33,987 nucleotides of DNA from DATJSN01 sp035504095 (GTDB lineage Bacteria > Planctomycetota > Phycisphaerae > WQYP01): contig DATJSN010000109.1 of assembly GCA_035504095.1 (NCBI GenBank), positions 1-33,987 of the forward strand. Direction: 5' to 3'. Shown here one piece after another: positions 7,103 through 16,086 of this stretch. Position 1 is the stretch's first letter; each line of letters opens with the position of its first letter. The notes under the pieces are model-generated. The model had not been told where the DNA came from, ran no database searches, and saw nothing but the letters and a program-made list of their open reading frames with translations. The translations under genes were made by a program, and so were the position numbers.

Positions 7103-9124
7103 ATGATATTCATCTGGATCGCCTTCTTGCTGGCAACGGTGAGCGGATTACCCGGTCTATTCGCATCGCGCCGCGCCAACTGGCCGCAGATCGTCAGTTG
7201 TGCATTGATGTGCCTCACGGCGCTGACGGGACTGGCGGGAGTGATTTTCATATTTATTTTCGGTTCTCAGCAAAGCGTCATCTGCCCCAGCCCGATCATC
7301 GGCGCCAATTTCACCATGAAGCTTGATCCGCTGGCGGCGTTTTTTCTCGTGCCGGTGTTTCTGATCGGCGCATCAGGAGCGATCTACGATCTTGGCTATT
7401 GGCGTCCCGCGCGGCACACGCGCAGCGGGCCGTGGCTGCGTTTGTTTTACGGCATACTCATCGCCGCGATGGGCCTGATCGTCACCGCCGGCGATGGAAT
7501 AACCTTTCTGTTTGGATGGGAACTCATGGGCCTGAGCGCTTTTGGCGCGATTTCCGTCGAACATCAGCGGTGGAAAGTCCGGCAGGCGGGCTGGCTTTTC
7601 CTGGTGGCCAGTCACATCAGCATGATGGTGCTGATCGCCATGTTTCTCCTGTTCCATCAGGCCGCGGGTTCGTTTGCTTTGAATCCTTTGAGCTCTGCAG
7701 CGCTGCATCCGCGCCTGAGCACGGCAATTTTTGTTTTGGCGCTGATCGGATTCGGCATCAAGGCTGGTGTAATGCCCTTTCATTTCTGGCTGCCCGACGC
7801 GCACGCCGGCGCGCCGAGCCATGTTTCCGCGATCCTTTCAGGCGTGCTTCTGAAAATGGGCGTCTACGGTCTGATTCGCGTTCTCATGTTGTTGCCCGCT
7901 CCGCCGGCAAGCTGGGGCGTGTTGATCCTGATATTGGGCGCGATCAACGCCGTCTTCGGCGTCGCGTTCGCTCTGGGACAACACGAAATCAAACGCTTGC
8001 TCGCTTATCACAGCATTGAAAATATCGGTATCATTCTCATGGCCCTGGGGTTGGCCATTCTGGGCATCGCGGCCAAACATCCCGACTGGTTCATCCTGGG
8101 TATGGCCGCTTGTCTGCTGCACGTCTGGAATCACGCGTTATTTAAATCGCTGCTTTTTTATTCCGCCGGCGCCGTGATTAGTAAAACCCATACCGGGCTG
8201 ATCGATCGGCTGGGCGGGCTGGGTAAGACCATGCCGTACACCGCCGGAGCATTTCTGCTGGGCGCTCTGGCCATCTGCGGTTTGCCGCCGCTCAATGGCT
8301 TTATCAGCGAATGGCTGCTGTACATGGGACTTTTCCGAACGGCTGGTCCGGGGCAACCCGCGTTTTATGCCGCCGCGGCTTTGGCCGCACCGGCGCTGGG
8401 TCTGGCCGGCACGCTCGCGGTGGCCTGCTTTGTCAAAGCGTATGGCACAATATTTCTCGGCCTGCCGCGGGCACAGGACCCGGAATCCCGGCTTGCGCCG
8501 GGACCCGGCGATCCGGCGCGGAGCATGCTTATTCCCATGGGGATTCTGGCCCTGACCTGCGTGGCCATCGGACTGTTCCCGGCGGCTGCGCTTTTGGTGG
8601 TTGCAAGAGCAATTTCGCCCATAAACCATTACGGCGCCATAGCCGCACTTAATCAATATGTTTCCGTTTCGGCGCTGGGCGTTATGACGCTTGTTCTGGC
8701 GCTGAGCCTGGTTGCCGGATGGCTCGTCGGAGAATGGCTTAAAAATCGTGCTGTCAAAAGACGCGTCGGCACGTGGGACTGCGGCTATGCGAAGCCTTCC
8801 AGCCGCATGCAATACACCGCGACCTCCCTGGCCGACGGCCTGGTCGGATTACTGGGCTGGTTGCTACGCCCGCACAAATCGTCCCAACGCCCCCGCGGCG
8901 CGTTTCCCGCGCCGGCGCGATTTTCCTCACACGTGGACGAAGTGGTGTTGGATCGCGTGCTGGTTCCCCTGTGGGTGTTCGCCAAAAATAAATTGAGCGT
9001 CCTTAAAACATTTCAGCAGGGAAGCCTTCAGATGTACCTGTTGTACATTCTGCTGGCGCTGCTGATTCTTCTATTGACCCTCTCGCCGTGGGGCGAGCTG
9101 CCGCAATGGCTTTTGGCGCATTGA
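7103..9124 (+). CDS. hyfB: Ehr/hydrogenase-4 component B-like antiporter subunit (NuoL-like)
   Basis: The 673-residue integral membrane protein belongs to the Mrp antiporter / complex I family of proton- or sodium-pumping subunits. It has about 15 hydrophobic segments. Key charged residues of the ion path are kept: a glutamate in FLFGWELMGLSAF (E140), lysine K220 in GFGIKAGVMPFHFWL and K251 in LLKMGVYGL, with the signature PDAHAGAPSHVSAILSG between them. The C-terminal part (about 560-673) has the hydrophilic stretch GTWDCGY typical of HyfB and HycC. Length matches HyfB (about 670). It is the first structural gene of the complex, 2 bases after the IIA gene. Confidence 0.9.
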   Translation: MIFIWIAFLLATVSGLPGLFASRRANWPQIVSCALMCLTALTGLAGVIFIFIFGSQQSVICPSPIIGANFTMKLDPLAAFFLVPVFLIGASGAIYDLGYWRPARHTRSGPWLRLFYGILIAAMGLIVTAGDGITFLFGWELMGLSAFGAISVEHQRWKVRQAGWLFLVASHISMMVLIAMFLLFHQAAGSFALNPLSSAALHPRLSTAIFVLALIGFGIKAGVMPFHFWLPDAHAGAPSHVSAILSGVLLKMGVYGLIRVLMLLPAPPASWGVLILILGAINAVFGVAFALGQHEIKRLLAYHSIENIGIILMALGLAILGIAAKHPDWFILGMAACLLHVWNHALFKSLLFYSAGAVISKTHTGLIDRLGGLGKTMPYTAGAFLLGALAICGLPPLNGFISEWLLYMGLFRTAGPGQPAFYAAAALAAPALGLAGTLAVACFVKAYGTIFLGLPRAQDPESRLAPGPGDPARSMLIPMGILALTCVAIGLFPAAALLVVARAISPINHYGAIAALNQYVSVSALGVMTLVLALSLVAGWLVGEWLKNRAVKRRVGTWDCGYAKPSSRMQYTATSLADGLVGLLGWLLRPHKSSQRPRGAFPAPARFSSHVDEVVLDRVLVPLWVFAKNKLSVLKTFQQGSLQMYLLYILLALLILLLTLSPWGELPQWLLAH

Positions 9125-9128
9125 GATC

Positions 9129-10043
9129 ATGATGTTGAACGTATTCATACATATATGTTTTCTGATCCTGCTGCCGCCGCTGCTCCCCGGCGTCATCAAT
9201 CGCGTCAAGGCGGTCCTCGCCGGACGCAAGGGGCCGCCGCTGCTCCAGTTGTATTTTGACCTGGCGCGGCTCCTGCGAAAGCAAATGGTGCTCAGTAGCG
9301 CCACCACCTGGGTGTTCCGTTCCGGCCCGATGCTGGGCCTGGTCGCCGTTTTGCTGGCCGGTCTGCTGATTCCATTCGGCCCGTTCGCCGCCCCGATCAG
9401 TTTTACGGGCGATTTGATTTTGTTCGTTGCGCTTCTGGGCTTGGCGCGATTTTTCACCGCAGCCGCCGCCCTCGACGCCGGTTCATCCTTTGAAGGCATG
9501 GGCGCTGCCCGCGAATTAACTTTTGCCTGTTTGGCCGAGCCGGCTGTTTTCCTGGCGCTGCTGGCCCTGGCCCGTTTTTCCGGCGTATTAAGCCTCACCA
9601 ATATGCTCCTGGCGCCGCTGGCCGCCGGTCCGCTGGCTCACGCCGCCGCGCCATTGGTTCTGGTGGCGGCGGGATTGTTGATCGTTTTACTGGCGGAAAA
9701 TTGCCGGATGCCCGTGGATGATCCGAACACCCATCTTGAATTGACCATGATTCACGAAGTCATGGTTCTCGATCATTCCGGCCCGCTCCTGGGCGTAATT
9801 CTCTACGGCGCCGCGGTCAAACTTTTTGTTTTTAGCGTGCTGATCGGACAGGTCGTCCTGCCGGTTCATACACCCTGGCCGGCGCTGGACTGGCTGATCT
9901 TCGCAGGCCGGATGATCGCGCTGGCCGTGGTCGTGGGCGTGGTGGAATCGGTTATGGCGCGCCTGCAGATGCGGCACGTCCCGATTCTGCTTACGGCGGC
10001 CTGCCTGCTCTGCGGCTTTGGATTTATTTTGATGCTTCGATGA
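9129..10043 (+). CDS. hyfC: Ehr/hydrogenase-4 component C-like membrane anchor subunit (NuoH-like)
   Basis: The 304-residue protein is the NuoH/HycD/HyfC homologue, which anchors the soluble arm and helps to couple electron transfer to ion movement. Diagnostic parts are the N-terminal LLPPLLPGVINRVKAVLAGRKGPP (interface region), the acidic loop GMGAARELTFACLAEPA, and the signature PNTHLELTMIHEVMVLDHSG. About eight transmembrane helices can be counted. The spacing to the previous gene is 4 bases. In hydrogenases this subunit sits beneath the catalytic pair, so its presence supports a complete complex. Confidence 0.9.
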   Translation: MMLNVFIHICFLILLPPLLPGVINRVKAVLAGRKGPPLLQLYFDLARLLRKQMVLSSATTWVFRSGPMLGLVAVLLAGLLIPFGPFAAPISFTGDLILFVALLGLARFFTAAAALDAGSSFEGMGAARELTFACLAEPAVFLALLALARFSGVLSLTNMLLAPLAAGPLAHAAAPLVLVAAGLLIVLLAENCRMPVDDPNTHLELTMIHEVMVLDHSGPLLGVILYGAAVKLFVFSVLIGQVVLPVHTPWPALDWLIFAGRMIALAVVVGVVESVMARLQMRHVPILLTAACLLCGFGFILMLR

Positions 10044-10058
10044 TGGAAAGGTCGTTTG

Positions 10059-10703
10059 ATGTCAACCTCCATTCTTAGCGCTCTATTGGTGCTGGTGCTG
10101 CTATTGAATCTTTTCGCGCTGGGAACCAGCCGTATCCGTTCGTTGATTCAGATCGCTGCGCTTCAGGGCGTGCTTCTGGGCGTGATGCCGCTATTGTTGC
10201 ACGGCAGACTTTACCTTATCGGCGTTCTGATTGCGGTCGGCACAATACTGATCAAGGGAATGCTGATTCCTAAAATCCTCATCAACGCATTGCGCGACGC
10301 GCGAATCAAACGGGAAGTTGAACCGCTGATCGGGCTTCTGCCCAGCATGCTTCTGGGCGCCGCCGGCGTCGCCGCGTCTATGATCATCGCCGCGCTGGCC
10401 CCCAAGGCCGTTGGAGAATCGTCGACGCTCATCATTCCCGTCTCCTTCGCCACATTAACGACCGGCTTTCTGCTTTTAACCACGCGACGCAAGACGCTGA
10501 CGCTGGCGACAGGTTATCTGTTGCTGGAAAACGGAATTTTTATTTTCGGTCTGCTCTTGCTTCAGGCGATGCCGTTTCTGGTTGAAACCGGCGTGCTGCT
10601 CGATCTGTTCGTCGGCATATTTGTCATCGGAATTATTCTCCAGCACATCAACCTGACGCTCGATTCGCTGGACACGCGGCGTTTGTCTTCGCTTAAAGAT
10701 TGA
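10059..10703 (+). CDS. hyfE: Ehr/hydrogenase-4 component E-like membrane subunit (NuoK-like)
   Basis: The 214-residue protein matches HyfE in length and layout: a short N-terminal hydrophobic domain, then a helix bundle ending in LLDLFVGIFVIGIILQHINL, the typical HyfE tail, with a NuoK-like middle (TGYLLLENGIFIFGLLLL, where the glutamate in a membrane helix is usual for the family). I take the ATG at 10059 rather than the in-frame TTG at 10056, because GGAAAGG (10045-10051) is then well placed. It lies 15 bases after the HyfC-like gene and is followed by the HyfF-like gene. Confidence 0.85.
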   Translation: MSTSILSALLVLVLLLNLFALGTSRIRSLIQIAALQGVLLGVMPLLLHGRLYLIGVLIAVGTILIKGMLIPKILINALRDARIKREVEPLIGLLPSMLLGAAGVAASMIIAALAPKAVGESSTLIIPVSFATLTTGFLLLTTRRKTLTLATGYLLLENGIFIFGLLLLQAMPFLVETGVLLDLFVGIFVIGIILQHINLTLDSLDTRRLSSLKD

Positions 10704-10721
10704 GAGGCTTGGTAAGCCGCC

Positions 10722-12215
10722 ATGGTTTTGGTTTTGATATTCATTCCTCTTTTTTTCGCCGGCGTCGCCGCAGTGACGGGGTCCAATCGTTTTCGCCCCT
10801 GGCTGCTGCCGCCGGCCGCGTTGGGGCATTTCGCCGCATCCATGCTGCTGCTCGCGCGGCCCGATCCCTGGCCAATCACCAACTGGCTTCTCATCGACCC
10901 GCCCGGACGCCTGGTTTTACTGGCGTTCACAACTCTGTTTCTGATCTGCGCCTTTTATTGCACCGGTTATCTTCGTCTGCGGTCGGATCGGCCCAATCGC
11001 GTTTTCTGCGTCTGTATGCTGATCTTTCCGGCGGCGGCGACACTGGTGATCTGCAGCGCCAATTTCGGCCTGATGTGGCTGGCCGTCGATGCTTCAACGC
11101 TCTCCACGGCGCCGTTGATTTTTTTCAATCGCACCGCGCAATCACTGGAAGCCACGTGGAAATATCTGATCATTTGTTCCGTCGGCATCGCGCTGGCGTT
11201 ATTGGGAACATTTTTCCTGGCTTATTCGTCGCTGCAGCCCGTAGAGCCGTCAACCCAGCCTGTCCTGGCGACCACCATGAGCGCCAATCCGCACAGCGCC
11301 ATTCCTTCCATGCTGATGAATGATTTGGTGAATCAGGCCAGAAATCGAACTCTGTCCATCCCGTGGCTCAAGGCGGCGTTTGTGCTGCTGCTCATTGGTT
11401 ACGGAACCAAAATGGGCCTGGTTCCCATGCACACCTGGAAACCCGACGTGTATGGCGAAGCACCCGGCGTCGTCGGCGCTCTGCTGGCCGGCGGTCTGAC
11501 AAGCTGTGCATTCCTCATGCTCCTGCGTGTCGCGCGGATATGCGCCGCCGCCGGCATTACGCGCTTTGCCGACAGTCTGCTGGTGCTCATGGGTCTGCTT
11601 TCCATGGCGGTCGCCGGCGCATTTCTCGTGGATCAGAAAGATTTCAAACGCATGCTCGCCTATTCAAGCGTGGAACACATGGGAATTCTGGCCATCGGAC
11701 TGGGCGTCGGCGGAGTGGCCGTTTACGGCGCTCTGCTGCACGTGATCAACAACGCCCTGACCAAAGGCGTGCTTTTCCTTTGCGCCGGCAACATTCACCG
11801 CGCCTATGGCGGCAAAACCACGGCAACGGTCCGCGGCGTTTTGCGCCGGCTTCCGGTTTCCGGCGCATTTTTCCTGCTCGGATTTTTCGCCATCACCGGC
11901 GCCCCGCCGTTTGGTCCGTTCATCAGTCAGCTCACCATCCTGACCGGCGTTATAAACGGTGGGCGCTATCTGGTCGCGGCATTATTTCTGCTATTTCTCC
12001 TGCTGGTCTTCTTCGGCATGGGTCGGACCGTGCAAAGCATGTTGCTGGGCCGTCCTCCCGCCGCCACGCGCCATACGGCATTTCATGACGGCCCGCTTAC
12101 CACGCTTCCGATTGTGGCCGCGCTGGGAGTGGTTTTGCTTCTTGGTTTGTACATTCCCGGCCCTTTACGTGAGATGCTGCTCCAGGCCGCCGCGTATGTT
12201 GGAGGTGGGTCATGA
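10722..12215 (+). CDS. hyfF: Ehr/hydrogenase-4 component F-like antiporter subunit (NuoN/NuoM-like)
   Basis: The 497-residue protein is the second Mrp-type subunit, with about 13 hydrophobic segments. It keeps lysine in YGTKMGLVPMHTWKPDVYGEAP, but the usual 'LLLK' motif is GGLTSCAFLMLLR, a form known in HyfF-type subunits. A histidine/lysine-rich loop precedes VLFLCAGNIHRAYGGKTT. Only two antiporter subunits are present (B and F); HyfD has no counterpart here, as in Ehr operons and formate hydrogenlyase-1-like sets. The start codon lies 18 bases after HyfE, with an AGAGGCT motif in between. The 3' end overlaps the next gene by 4 bases, implying coupled translation. Confidence 0.88.
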   Translation: MVLVLIFIPLFFAGVAAVTGSNRFRPWLLPPAALGHFAASMLLLARPDPWPITNWLLIDPPGRLVLLAFTTLFLICAFYCTGYLRLRSDRPNRVFCVCMLIFPAAATLVICSANFGLMWLAVDASTLSTAPLIFFNRTAQSLEATWKYLIICSVGIALALLGTFFLAYSSLQPVEPSTQPVLATTMSANPHSAIPSMLMNDLVNQARNRTLSIPWLKAAFVLLLIGYGTKMGLVPMHTWKPDVYGEAPGVVGALLAGGLTSCAFLMLLRVARICAAAGITRFADSLLVLMGLLSMAVAGAFLVDQKDFKRMLAYSSVEHMGILAIGLGVGGVAVYGALLHVINNALTKGVLFLCAGNIHRAYGGKTTATVRGVLRRLPVSGAFFLLGFFAITGAPPFGPFISQLTILTGVINGGRYLVAALFLLFLLLVFFGMGRTVQSMLLGRPPAATRHTAFHDGPLTTLPIVAALGVVLLLGLYIPGPLREMLLQAAAYVGGGS

Positions 12216-13756
12216 CCGCCGCCGTAAAGCAAACTTTTTTAACCATTCACAATGGTCGCGCCGTACCGCGGCACAACGTGCCTCGGCTTTCTCAGGAGCA
12301 ATTTGGTCATGCGATACTCGACGCTCTTGCCGATGGCTGCCGCGTGTCGGCATTATTTGCCGCGCCGGATGGTCCGGATCAATCCTTCGATCCATTGATG
12401 TACGCCGTTCTGGCCGACGATGAAACCAGCGTTCTACGTCTGGCCACGGCGCGAATTGAAGGGAAAACTTTTCCGTCGCTGGCGCAAAGTTGCCCGCAGA
12501 TCCAACTTTTCGAGCGCGAAATTGCCGAGCAGTATGGCTGCACGCCCGTCGGCCATCCCTGGCTTAAGCCCGTGCGTTTTGCACCGCCGCTGGCCCCGCA
12601 AAGTTCCGCGCCCTGGTCGCAGGATGGCGAGATTCCACAAATTGGCGTAACCGATTTTTACCGTGTTGGAGGCGATGAAGTTCACGAAGTTGCCGTCGGC
12701 CCCGTGCATGCCGGCGTCATTGAGCCGGGGCATTTCCGTTTTCAATGCCAAGGCGAAGAGATTCTGCACCTGGAAATTTCCCTCGGTTATCAGCACCGTG
12801 GCGTGGAACGCGCCCTGATCGGCGGACCGGATAAACGCTCCATTCATTACGCCGAAACCCTCGCCGGCGACACGACCATCGGCCATGGCACGGCCTTTAG
12901 TCTGGCTGTCGAAGCGCTGGCCAATTGCCGCAAATCCGCCCGCGCCCAGGCGCTCCGCGGCATCGGGCTGGAACTCGAGCGCCTGGCCAATCATATCGGC
13001 GATCTGGGCGCCTTAGCCGGCGACGTGGGCTTTCTGCCGACGGCCAGTTTCTGTGGGCGCATCCGTGGCGATTTTTTGAACATGACCGCGGCGATTTGCG
13101 GCAACCGATTTGGCCGTGGTTTCATCCGTCCAGGCGGCGTGGGCTTTGACATCACATCCGAACTGGCGCTGGAATTGGAGCAAAAACTTGATAAGGCCCG
13201 GCGCGACTGTCAAAGTGCCGTGGAACTGCTCTGGGATTCTCCATCGGTCATGGCGCGTTTGGAACAGGTCGGCATGGTCAGCTCTGCTACGGCGCAGGAA
13301 CTCGGCTTGGTCGGTCCGGCGGCCCGTGCTTCAGGGTTACCGCGCGATGTAAGGCAAAATCATCCCTGGGAGTTTTACCAGTTCGTGCAGATTCCACTTT
13401 CCAATTGCGACAGCGGCGATGTCTTTGCCCGCGCTTATGTGCGCTGGCTGGAAATTCAGCAGTCGATTAAGTATCTGACGGAACGTCTGCGTGCATTACC
13501 GGCGGGTAATTTGCTTTCGTCCGTTGGGCCGCTGGCCACCGATCAGATCGTGGTAAGCCTGGTTGAAGGATGGCGCGGCGAAATCTGCCACGCCGTTCTT
13601 ACCGATCAAAATGGCCGATTTTTACGCTACAAAATCGTCGATCCATCGTTTCATAACTGGCCGGCCCTGGCGTGTGCCATGCGCGGCGGACAGATTTCCG
13701 ATTTTCCGCTCTGCAACAAGAGTTTCAATCTTTCCTATTGCGGGCAGGATTTATAA
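12212..13756 (+). CDS. hyfG: Ehr complex large subunit: NuoC-NuoD-like fusion lacking NiFe ligands
   Basis: The 514-residue product has a NuoC-like domain (about 1-125, with FEREIAEQYGCTPVGHPWL) fused to a NuoD / hydrogenase large-subunit domain (about 150-514, with EPGHFRFQCQGEEILHLEI and LELERLANHIGDLGALAGD). In true group 4 hydrogenases an N-terminal CxxC and a C-terminal DPCxxC bind the NiFe centre. Here the first site reads LAGDTTIGHGTAF (217-229) with no cysteine, and the second reads FNLSYCGQDL (505-514) with a single cysteine, after which the protein ends. It therefore cannot hold a normal NiFe site and fits the hydrogenase-related Ehr class, whose reaction is unproven. Start overlaps the HyfF stop as ATGA, with GGAGGTGGG upstream. 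Confidence 0.9.
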   Translation: MTAAVKQTFLTIHNGRAVPRHNVPRLSQEQFGHAILDALADGCRVSALFAAPDGPDQSFDPLMYAVLADDETSVLRLATARIEGKTFPSLAQSCPQIQLFEREIAEQYGCTPVGHPWLKPVRFAPPLAPQSSAPWSQDGEIPQIGVTDFYRVGGDEVHEVAVGPVHAGVIEPGHFRFQCQGEEILHLEISLGYQHRGVERALIGGPDKRSIHYAETLAGDTTIGHGTAFSLAVEALANCRKSARAQALRGIGLELERLANHIGDLGALAGDVGFLPTASFCGRIRGDFLNMTAAICGNRFGRGFIRPGGVGFDITSELALELEQKLDKARRDCQSAVELLWDSPSVMARLEQVGMVSSATAQELGLVGPAARASGLPRDVRQNHPWEFYQFVQIPLSNCDSGDVFARAYVRWLEIQQSIKYLTERLRALPAGNLLSSVGPLATDQIVVSLVEGWRGEICHAVLTDQNGRFLRYKIVDPSFHNWPALACAMRGGQISDFPLCNKSFNLSYCGQDL

Positions 13757-13768
13757 AGGAAATAACCC

Positions 13769-14539
13769 ATGCTGGACATTTTCATCGCTCGCCTCAAGCA
13801 GGGTTATCAAACCATTGACTATCCGGACGGCCCTGCGCCGGCGTTGCCCGCCAATTTCCGCGGGCGGCCGGTCATTGATGTTTCCAAATGTCCTGATGGC
13901 TGCCGCCAATGCGCCGACGCCTGCCCCACGCAGGCCATATCCATCACCGATCGCGCCCGCATTGATCTGGGGCGCTGTCTGTTTTGTACGGATTGTGTCC
14001 AGGCGTGTCCCCAGGGCGCTATTGAATATAAAAAAGAATACCGGTTGGCCGTTCGGCAGCGTGAACATCTGGTGGTTTCGTCCGATCAGGAATTGCAGCT
14101 TGCCGCGGCGCTGGACTCCAAACTCAAAAGTCTTTTAGGTCGTTCGCTGCGCCTCCGGCAGGTTTGTGCGGGCGGATGCAACGGTTGCGAAGCTGATGTC
14201 AACGTGTTGCAAACCGTTGGCTGGGACATCAGCCGGTTCGGCATTCAACTTGTCGCTTCGCCGCGACACGCGGACGGGCTGCTGATCACCGGGCCAGTGA
14301 CAGAAAATATGAAACTGGCCCTGCAAAAAACATATGATGCCGTGCCCGAACCCAAAATTGTGATCGCGGTAGGCGCCTGCGCGATCTCCGGCGGCCCATA
14401 CATCGATCATCCGGAAGTTCACAACGGAGCCGCTTCGGTTGTTCCTGTGGATCTGTTCATCCCCGGCTGCCCGCCTCACCCGTTAACCATCCTCGACGGC
14501 TTACTGCGCTTATTGGATAAGATCAAAAAGCATAATTAA
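13769..14539 (+). CDS. hyfI: Ferredoxin-NuoB-like fusion subunit of the Ehr complex (HyfH+HyfI type)
   Basis: The 256-residue product joins two electron-carrying parts. Residues 36-90 hold two [4Fe-4S] motifs: CPDGCRQCADACP (C41, C45, C48, C52; one residue longer than usual at the first gap) and CLFCTDCVQACP (C70, C73, C76, C80). Residues 125-256 are NuoB/HyfI-like with the N2-cluster ligands in CAGGCNGCE (C137, C140), GACAISGG (C204) and PGCPPHP (C234), all kept. In Hyf and Hyc these are separate genes. The electron path from the ferredoxin clusters to N2 is thus intact although the partner large subunit has no NiFe site. It ends the operon; the start is 12 bases after HyfG with TAAAGGA in front. 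Confidence 0.88.
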   Translation: MLDIFIARLKQGYQTIDYPDGPAPALPANFRGRPVIDVSKCPDGCRQCADACPTQAISITDRARIDLGRCLFCTDCVQACPQGAIEYKKEYRLAVRQREHLVVSSDQELQLAAALDSKLKSLLGRSLRLRQVCAGGCNGCEADVNVLQTVGWDISRFGIQLVASPRHADGLLITGPVTENMKLALQKTYDAVPEPKIVIAVGACAISGGPYIDHPEVHNGAASVVPVDLFIPGCPPHPLTILDGLLRLLDKIKKHN

Positions 14540-14702
14540 GCGGTTCAAATCCTGTCATTTCGACTGTGCAAAACAACAGTAGAAGCGAGGTCTGCGCGCA
14601 ATTAACCCTGCGACGGCGCGAATAAATTACTGTTGTGATAAAATGCCATAACATAGGGAACAGGGGATAGGGAATTGGCCATAGTTAAAGGAAAAAACAA
14701 AG
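14540..14702. other. Intergenic gap before guaD
   Basis: No gene is visible. CAACAGTA (14574-14581) and TACTGTTG (14628-14635) form a distant inverted repeat, and TAAAAT at 14639-14644 could be a -10 box but has no clear -35 partner. AAAGGA at 14688-14693 is the ribosome site of guaD. This may be the promoter region of the purine cluster. Confidence 0.35.
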
Positions 14703-15920
14703 GTGATATTAGCCGGGCAAATTGTTCGTCACAGCACGCCCGGCTCTGTACGCCTGGAGTACGGATGGCTGCGATTAAAAGACCATCTGATTGCTGAAAG
14801 TGGGGCGGGAAAATGTCCGCATCGGGTCGATCTGGGAGATGAAAATACCCTCATTACGCCGGGGTTTGTGGACGCCCACGTGCATCTGCCGCAATTTGAT
14901 CTGATCGGCGCCCATGGGTTGACGCTGATGGACTGGCTAGCGCAAGTGGTTTATCCCGCCGAGGCTCGCTGGGAAGACCCTGCTTTTGCGACAAACATGA
15001 TCGAACGTGTTTACCGGCAGTTTTTAGCGGTGGGGACGACTTCATTTGCGGCCTTTGCGACCGTGCACCATAAACCGGCGCTGGCGGCGCTGGATATTGC
15101 GGAGAAATTTGGTTTTCGCTGCGCCATCGGTCAGGTCCTGATGGATCGCCAAGCGCCCGATGATCTGATTCGTCCGGCCGCTCAACTCGCCCGCGAAACT
15201 GCGCAACTGCTTCGCCGAAAAGCCGGCAAGCCCGGCTCGCGCGTCAGCGGGGCCATAGCGCCGCGCTTCGCCGTTTCATGTTCTTCAGAACTCCTTGCGG
15301 AAGCGGGCCGTCTGGCGGCGCAGTTTGATGTAGTAGTAGAAACGCATCTTTCCGAGACTCAGGATGATTGCGCGATGGTGCGGAAGCTATTTCCGGAAGA
15401 TAAAAATTATACGAGTGTCTATGAGCAATTTGGGATTTTGACGAACCGGACTGTTTTTGGACATGGCATCTGGCTGAGCGACCAGGAACGCGAGCGCCTG
15501 GCGGCTGCCGGGTCGGTCGTGGCGCATTGTCCGGTAGCCAATACCTTTCTGCGGGCCGGTACTTTCGACCTGAAAGCGGCGAAGCATCATGGTCTGCGGA
15601 TGGCGATAGGAAGCGACATCGGGGCGGGCTACGAACGGTCGATGATTCACGTGGCCAAGGCGGCAATAGAAACAGCGAACTTCCGCGGCGGGCATTTTCC
15701 GACGCCTCAGGAAATGTGGTGGCAGATTACGTCCGGCAACGCTGCGGCTCTGGGGTGGGGAAAGTCCATCGGAACACTGGATGCAGGATTCGAAGCGGAC
15801 CTGTGCCTGATCCGCCCTGATATTGCGTGGCGCGAGGCTAAAGATCCGCTGGGAATGGTGCTGTATGCATGGGACGATCGCTGGCTGGACAAGGTAATTG
15901 TTGGCGGACGGGTCACGTGA
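14703..15920 (+). CDS. guaD: Guanine deaminase
   Basis: The 405-residue product is a zinc amidohydrolase that converts guanine to xanthine. The metal motif PGFVDAHVHLPQFDLIG has the PQ signature of guanine deaminases, and further ligands lie in VETHLSETQDD, FGHGIWLSDQE and GSDIGAG. LMDWLAQVVYPAEARW matches the substrate-loop region of the family, and the length is near normal (about 430). The start is GTG, 9 bases after AAAGGA; no better ATG is available because the strand beginning ILAGQIV already belongs to the fold. It heads the purine cluster but is separated from the rest by repeats, an orphan gene and the minus-strand Rieske gene, so it is probably its own transcript. Confidence 0.9.
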   Translation: MILAGQIVRHSTPGSVRLEYGWLRLKDHLIAESGAGKCPHRVDLGDENTLITPGFVDAHVHLPQFDLIGAHGLTLMDWLAQVVYPAEARWEDPAFATNMIERVYRQFLAVGTTSFAAFATVHHKPALAALDIAEKFGFRCAIGQVLMDRQAPDDLIRPAAQLARETAQLLRRKAGKPGSRVSGAIAPRFAVSCSSELLAEAGRLAAQFDVVVETHLSETQDDCAMVRKLFPEDKNYTSVYEQFGILTNRTVFGHGIWLSDQERERLAAAGSVVAHCPVANTFLRAGTFDLKAAKHHGLRMAIGSDIGAGYERSMIHVAKAAIETANFRGGHFPTPQEMWWQITSGNAAALGWGKSIGTLDAGFEADLCLIRPDIAWREAKDPLGMVLYAWDDRWLDKVIVGGRVT

Positions 15921-15930
15921 AGATAACGTG

Positions 15931-15997
15931 TTTAACCACAACAACACAACGTTTTTTAACGCAGAGAGCGCGGAGGTTGCGCGTAGGACGCAGAGAA
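15931..15997 (+). repeat. Dispersed 'CGCAGAG' repeat, copy A
   Basis: The element contains ACCACAAC, ACGTTTTTTAACGCAGAG and GGAGGTTGCGCG in order, as do 23916-23992 (same strand) and 25546-25626 (opposite strand). All three copies lie just after gene ends. It begins 10 bases after the guaD stop. No open frame or tRNA-like fold is apparent. Confidence 0.75.
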
Positions 15998-16030
15998 ATG
16001 TGAATTTGGAGCAAGTGAGAAAATAATAAT

Positions 16031-16086
16031 GTAGAACAGGCTCTCCAGCCTGTTCCCTAATGAGCAGCCTGGAGAGGCTGCTCTAC
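16031..16086. repeat. REP-like double hairpin, copy 1
   Basis: The element consists of two hairpins, AACAGGCT-CTCC-AGCCTGTT and GCAGCCT-GGAG-AGGCTGC, inside outer arms GTAG and CTAC. It is almost identical to 27180-27236. Both copies lie in gaps between transcription units of the nucleobase clusters. Confidence 0.8.

Noticed and set aside
8138..8812. Open frame of 224 codons on the minus strand
   Set aside because: It lies wholly within the HyfB-like gene, which has a clear family match; the antisense product is very basic with no domain.
12212..14539. Annotation of the operon as a functional NiFe hydrogenase-4
   Set aside because: The large subunit lacks both cysteine pairs for the NiFe site, and no maturation (hyp) genes or endopeptidase are in the window.
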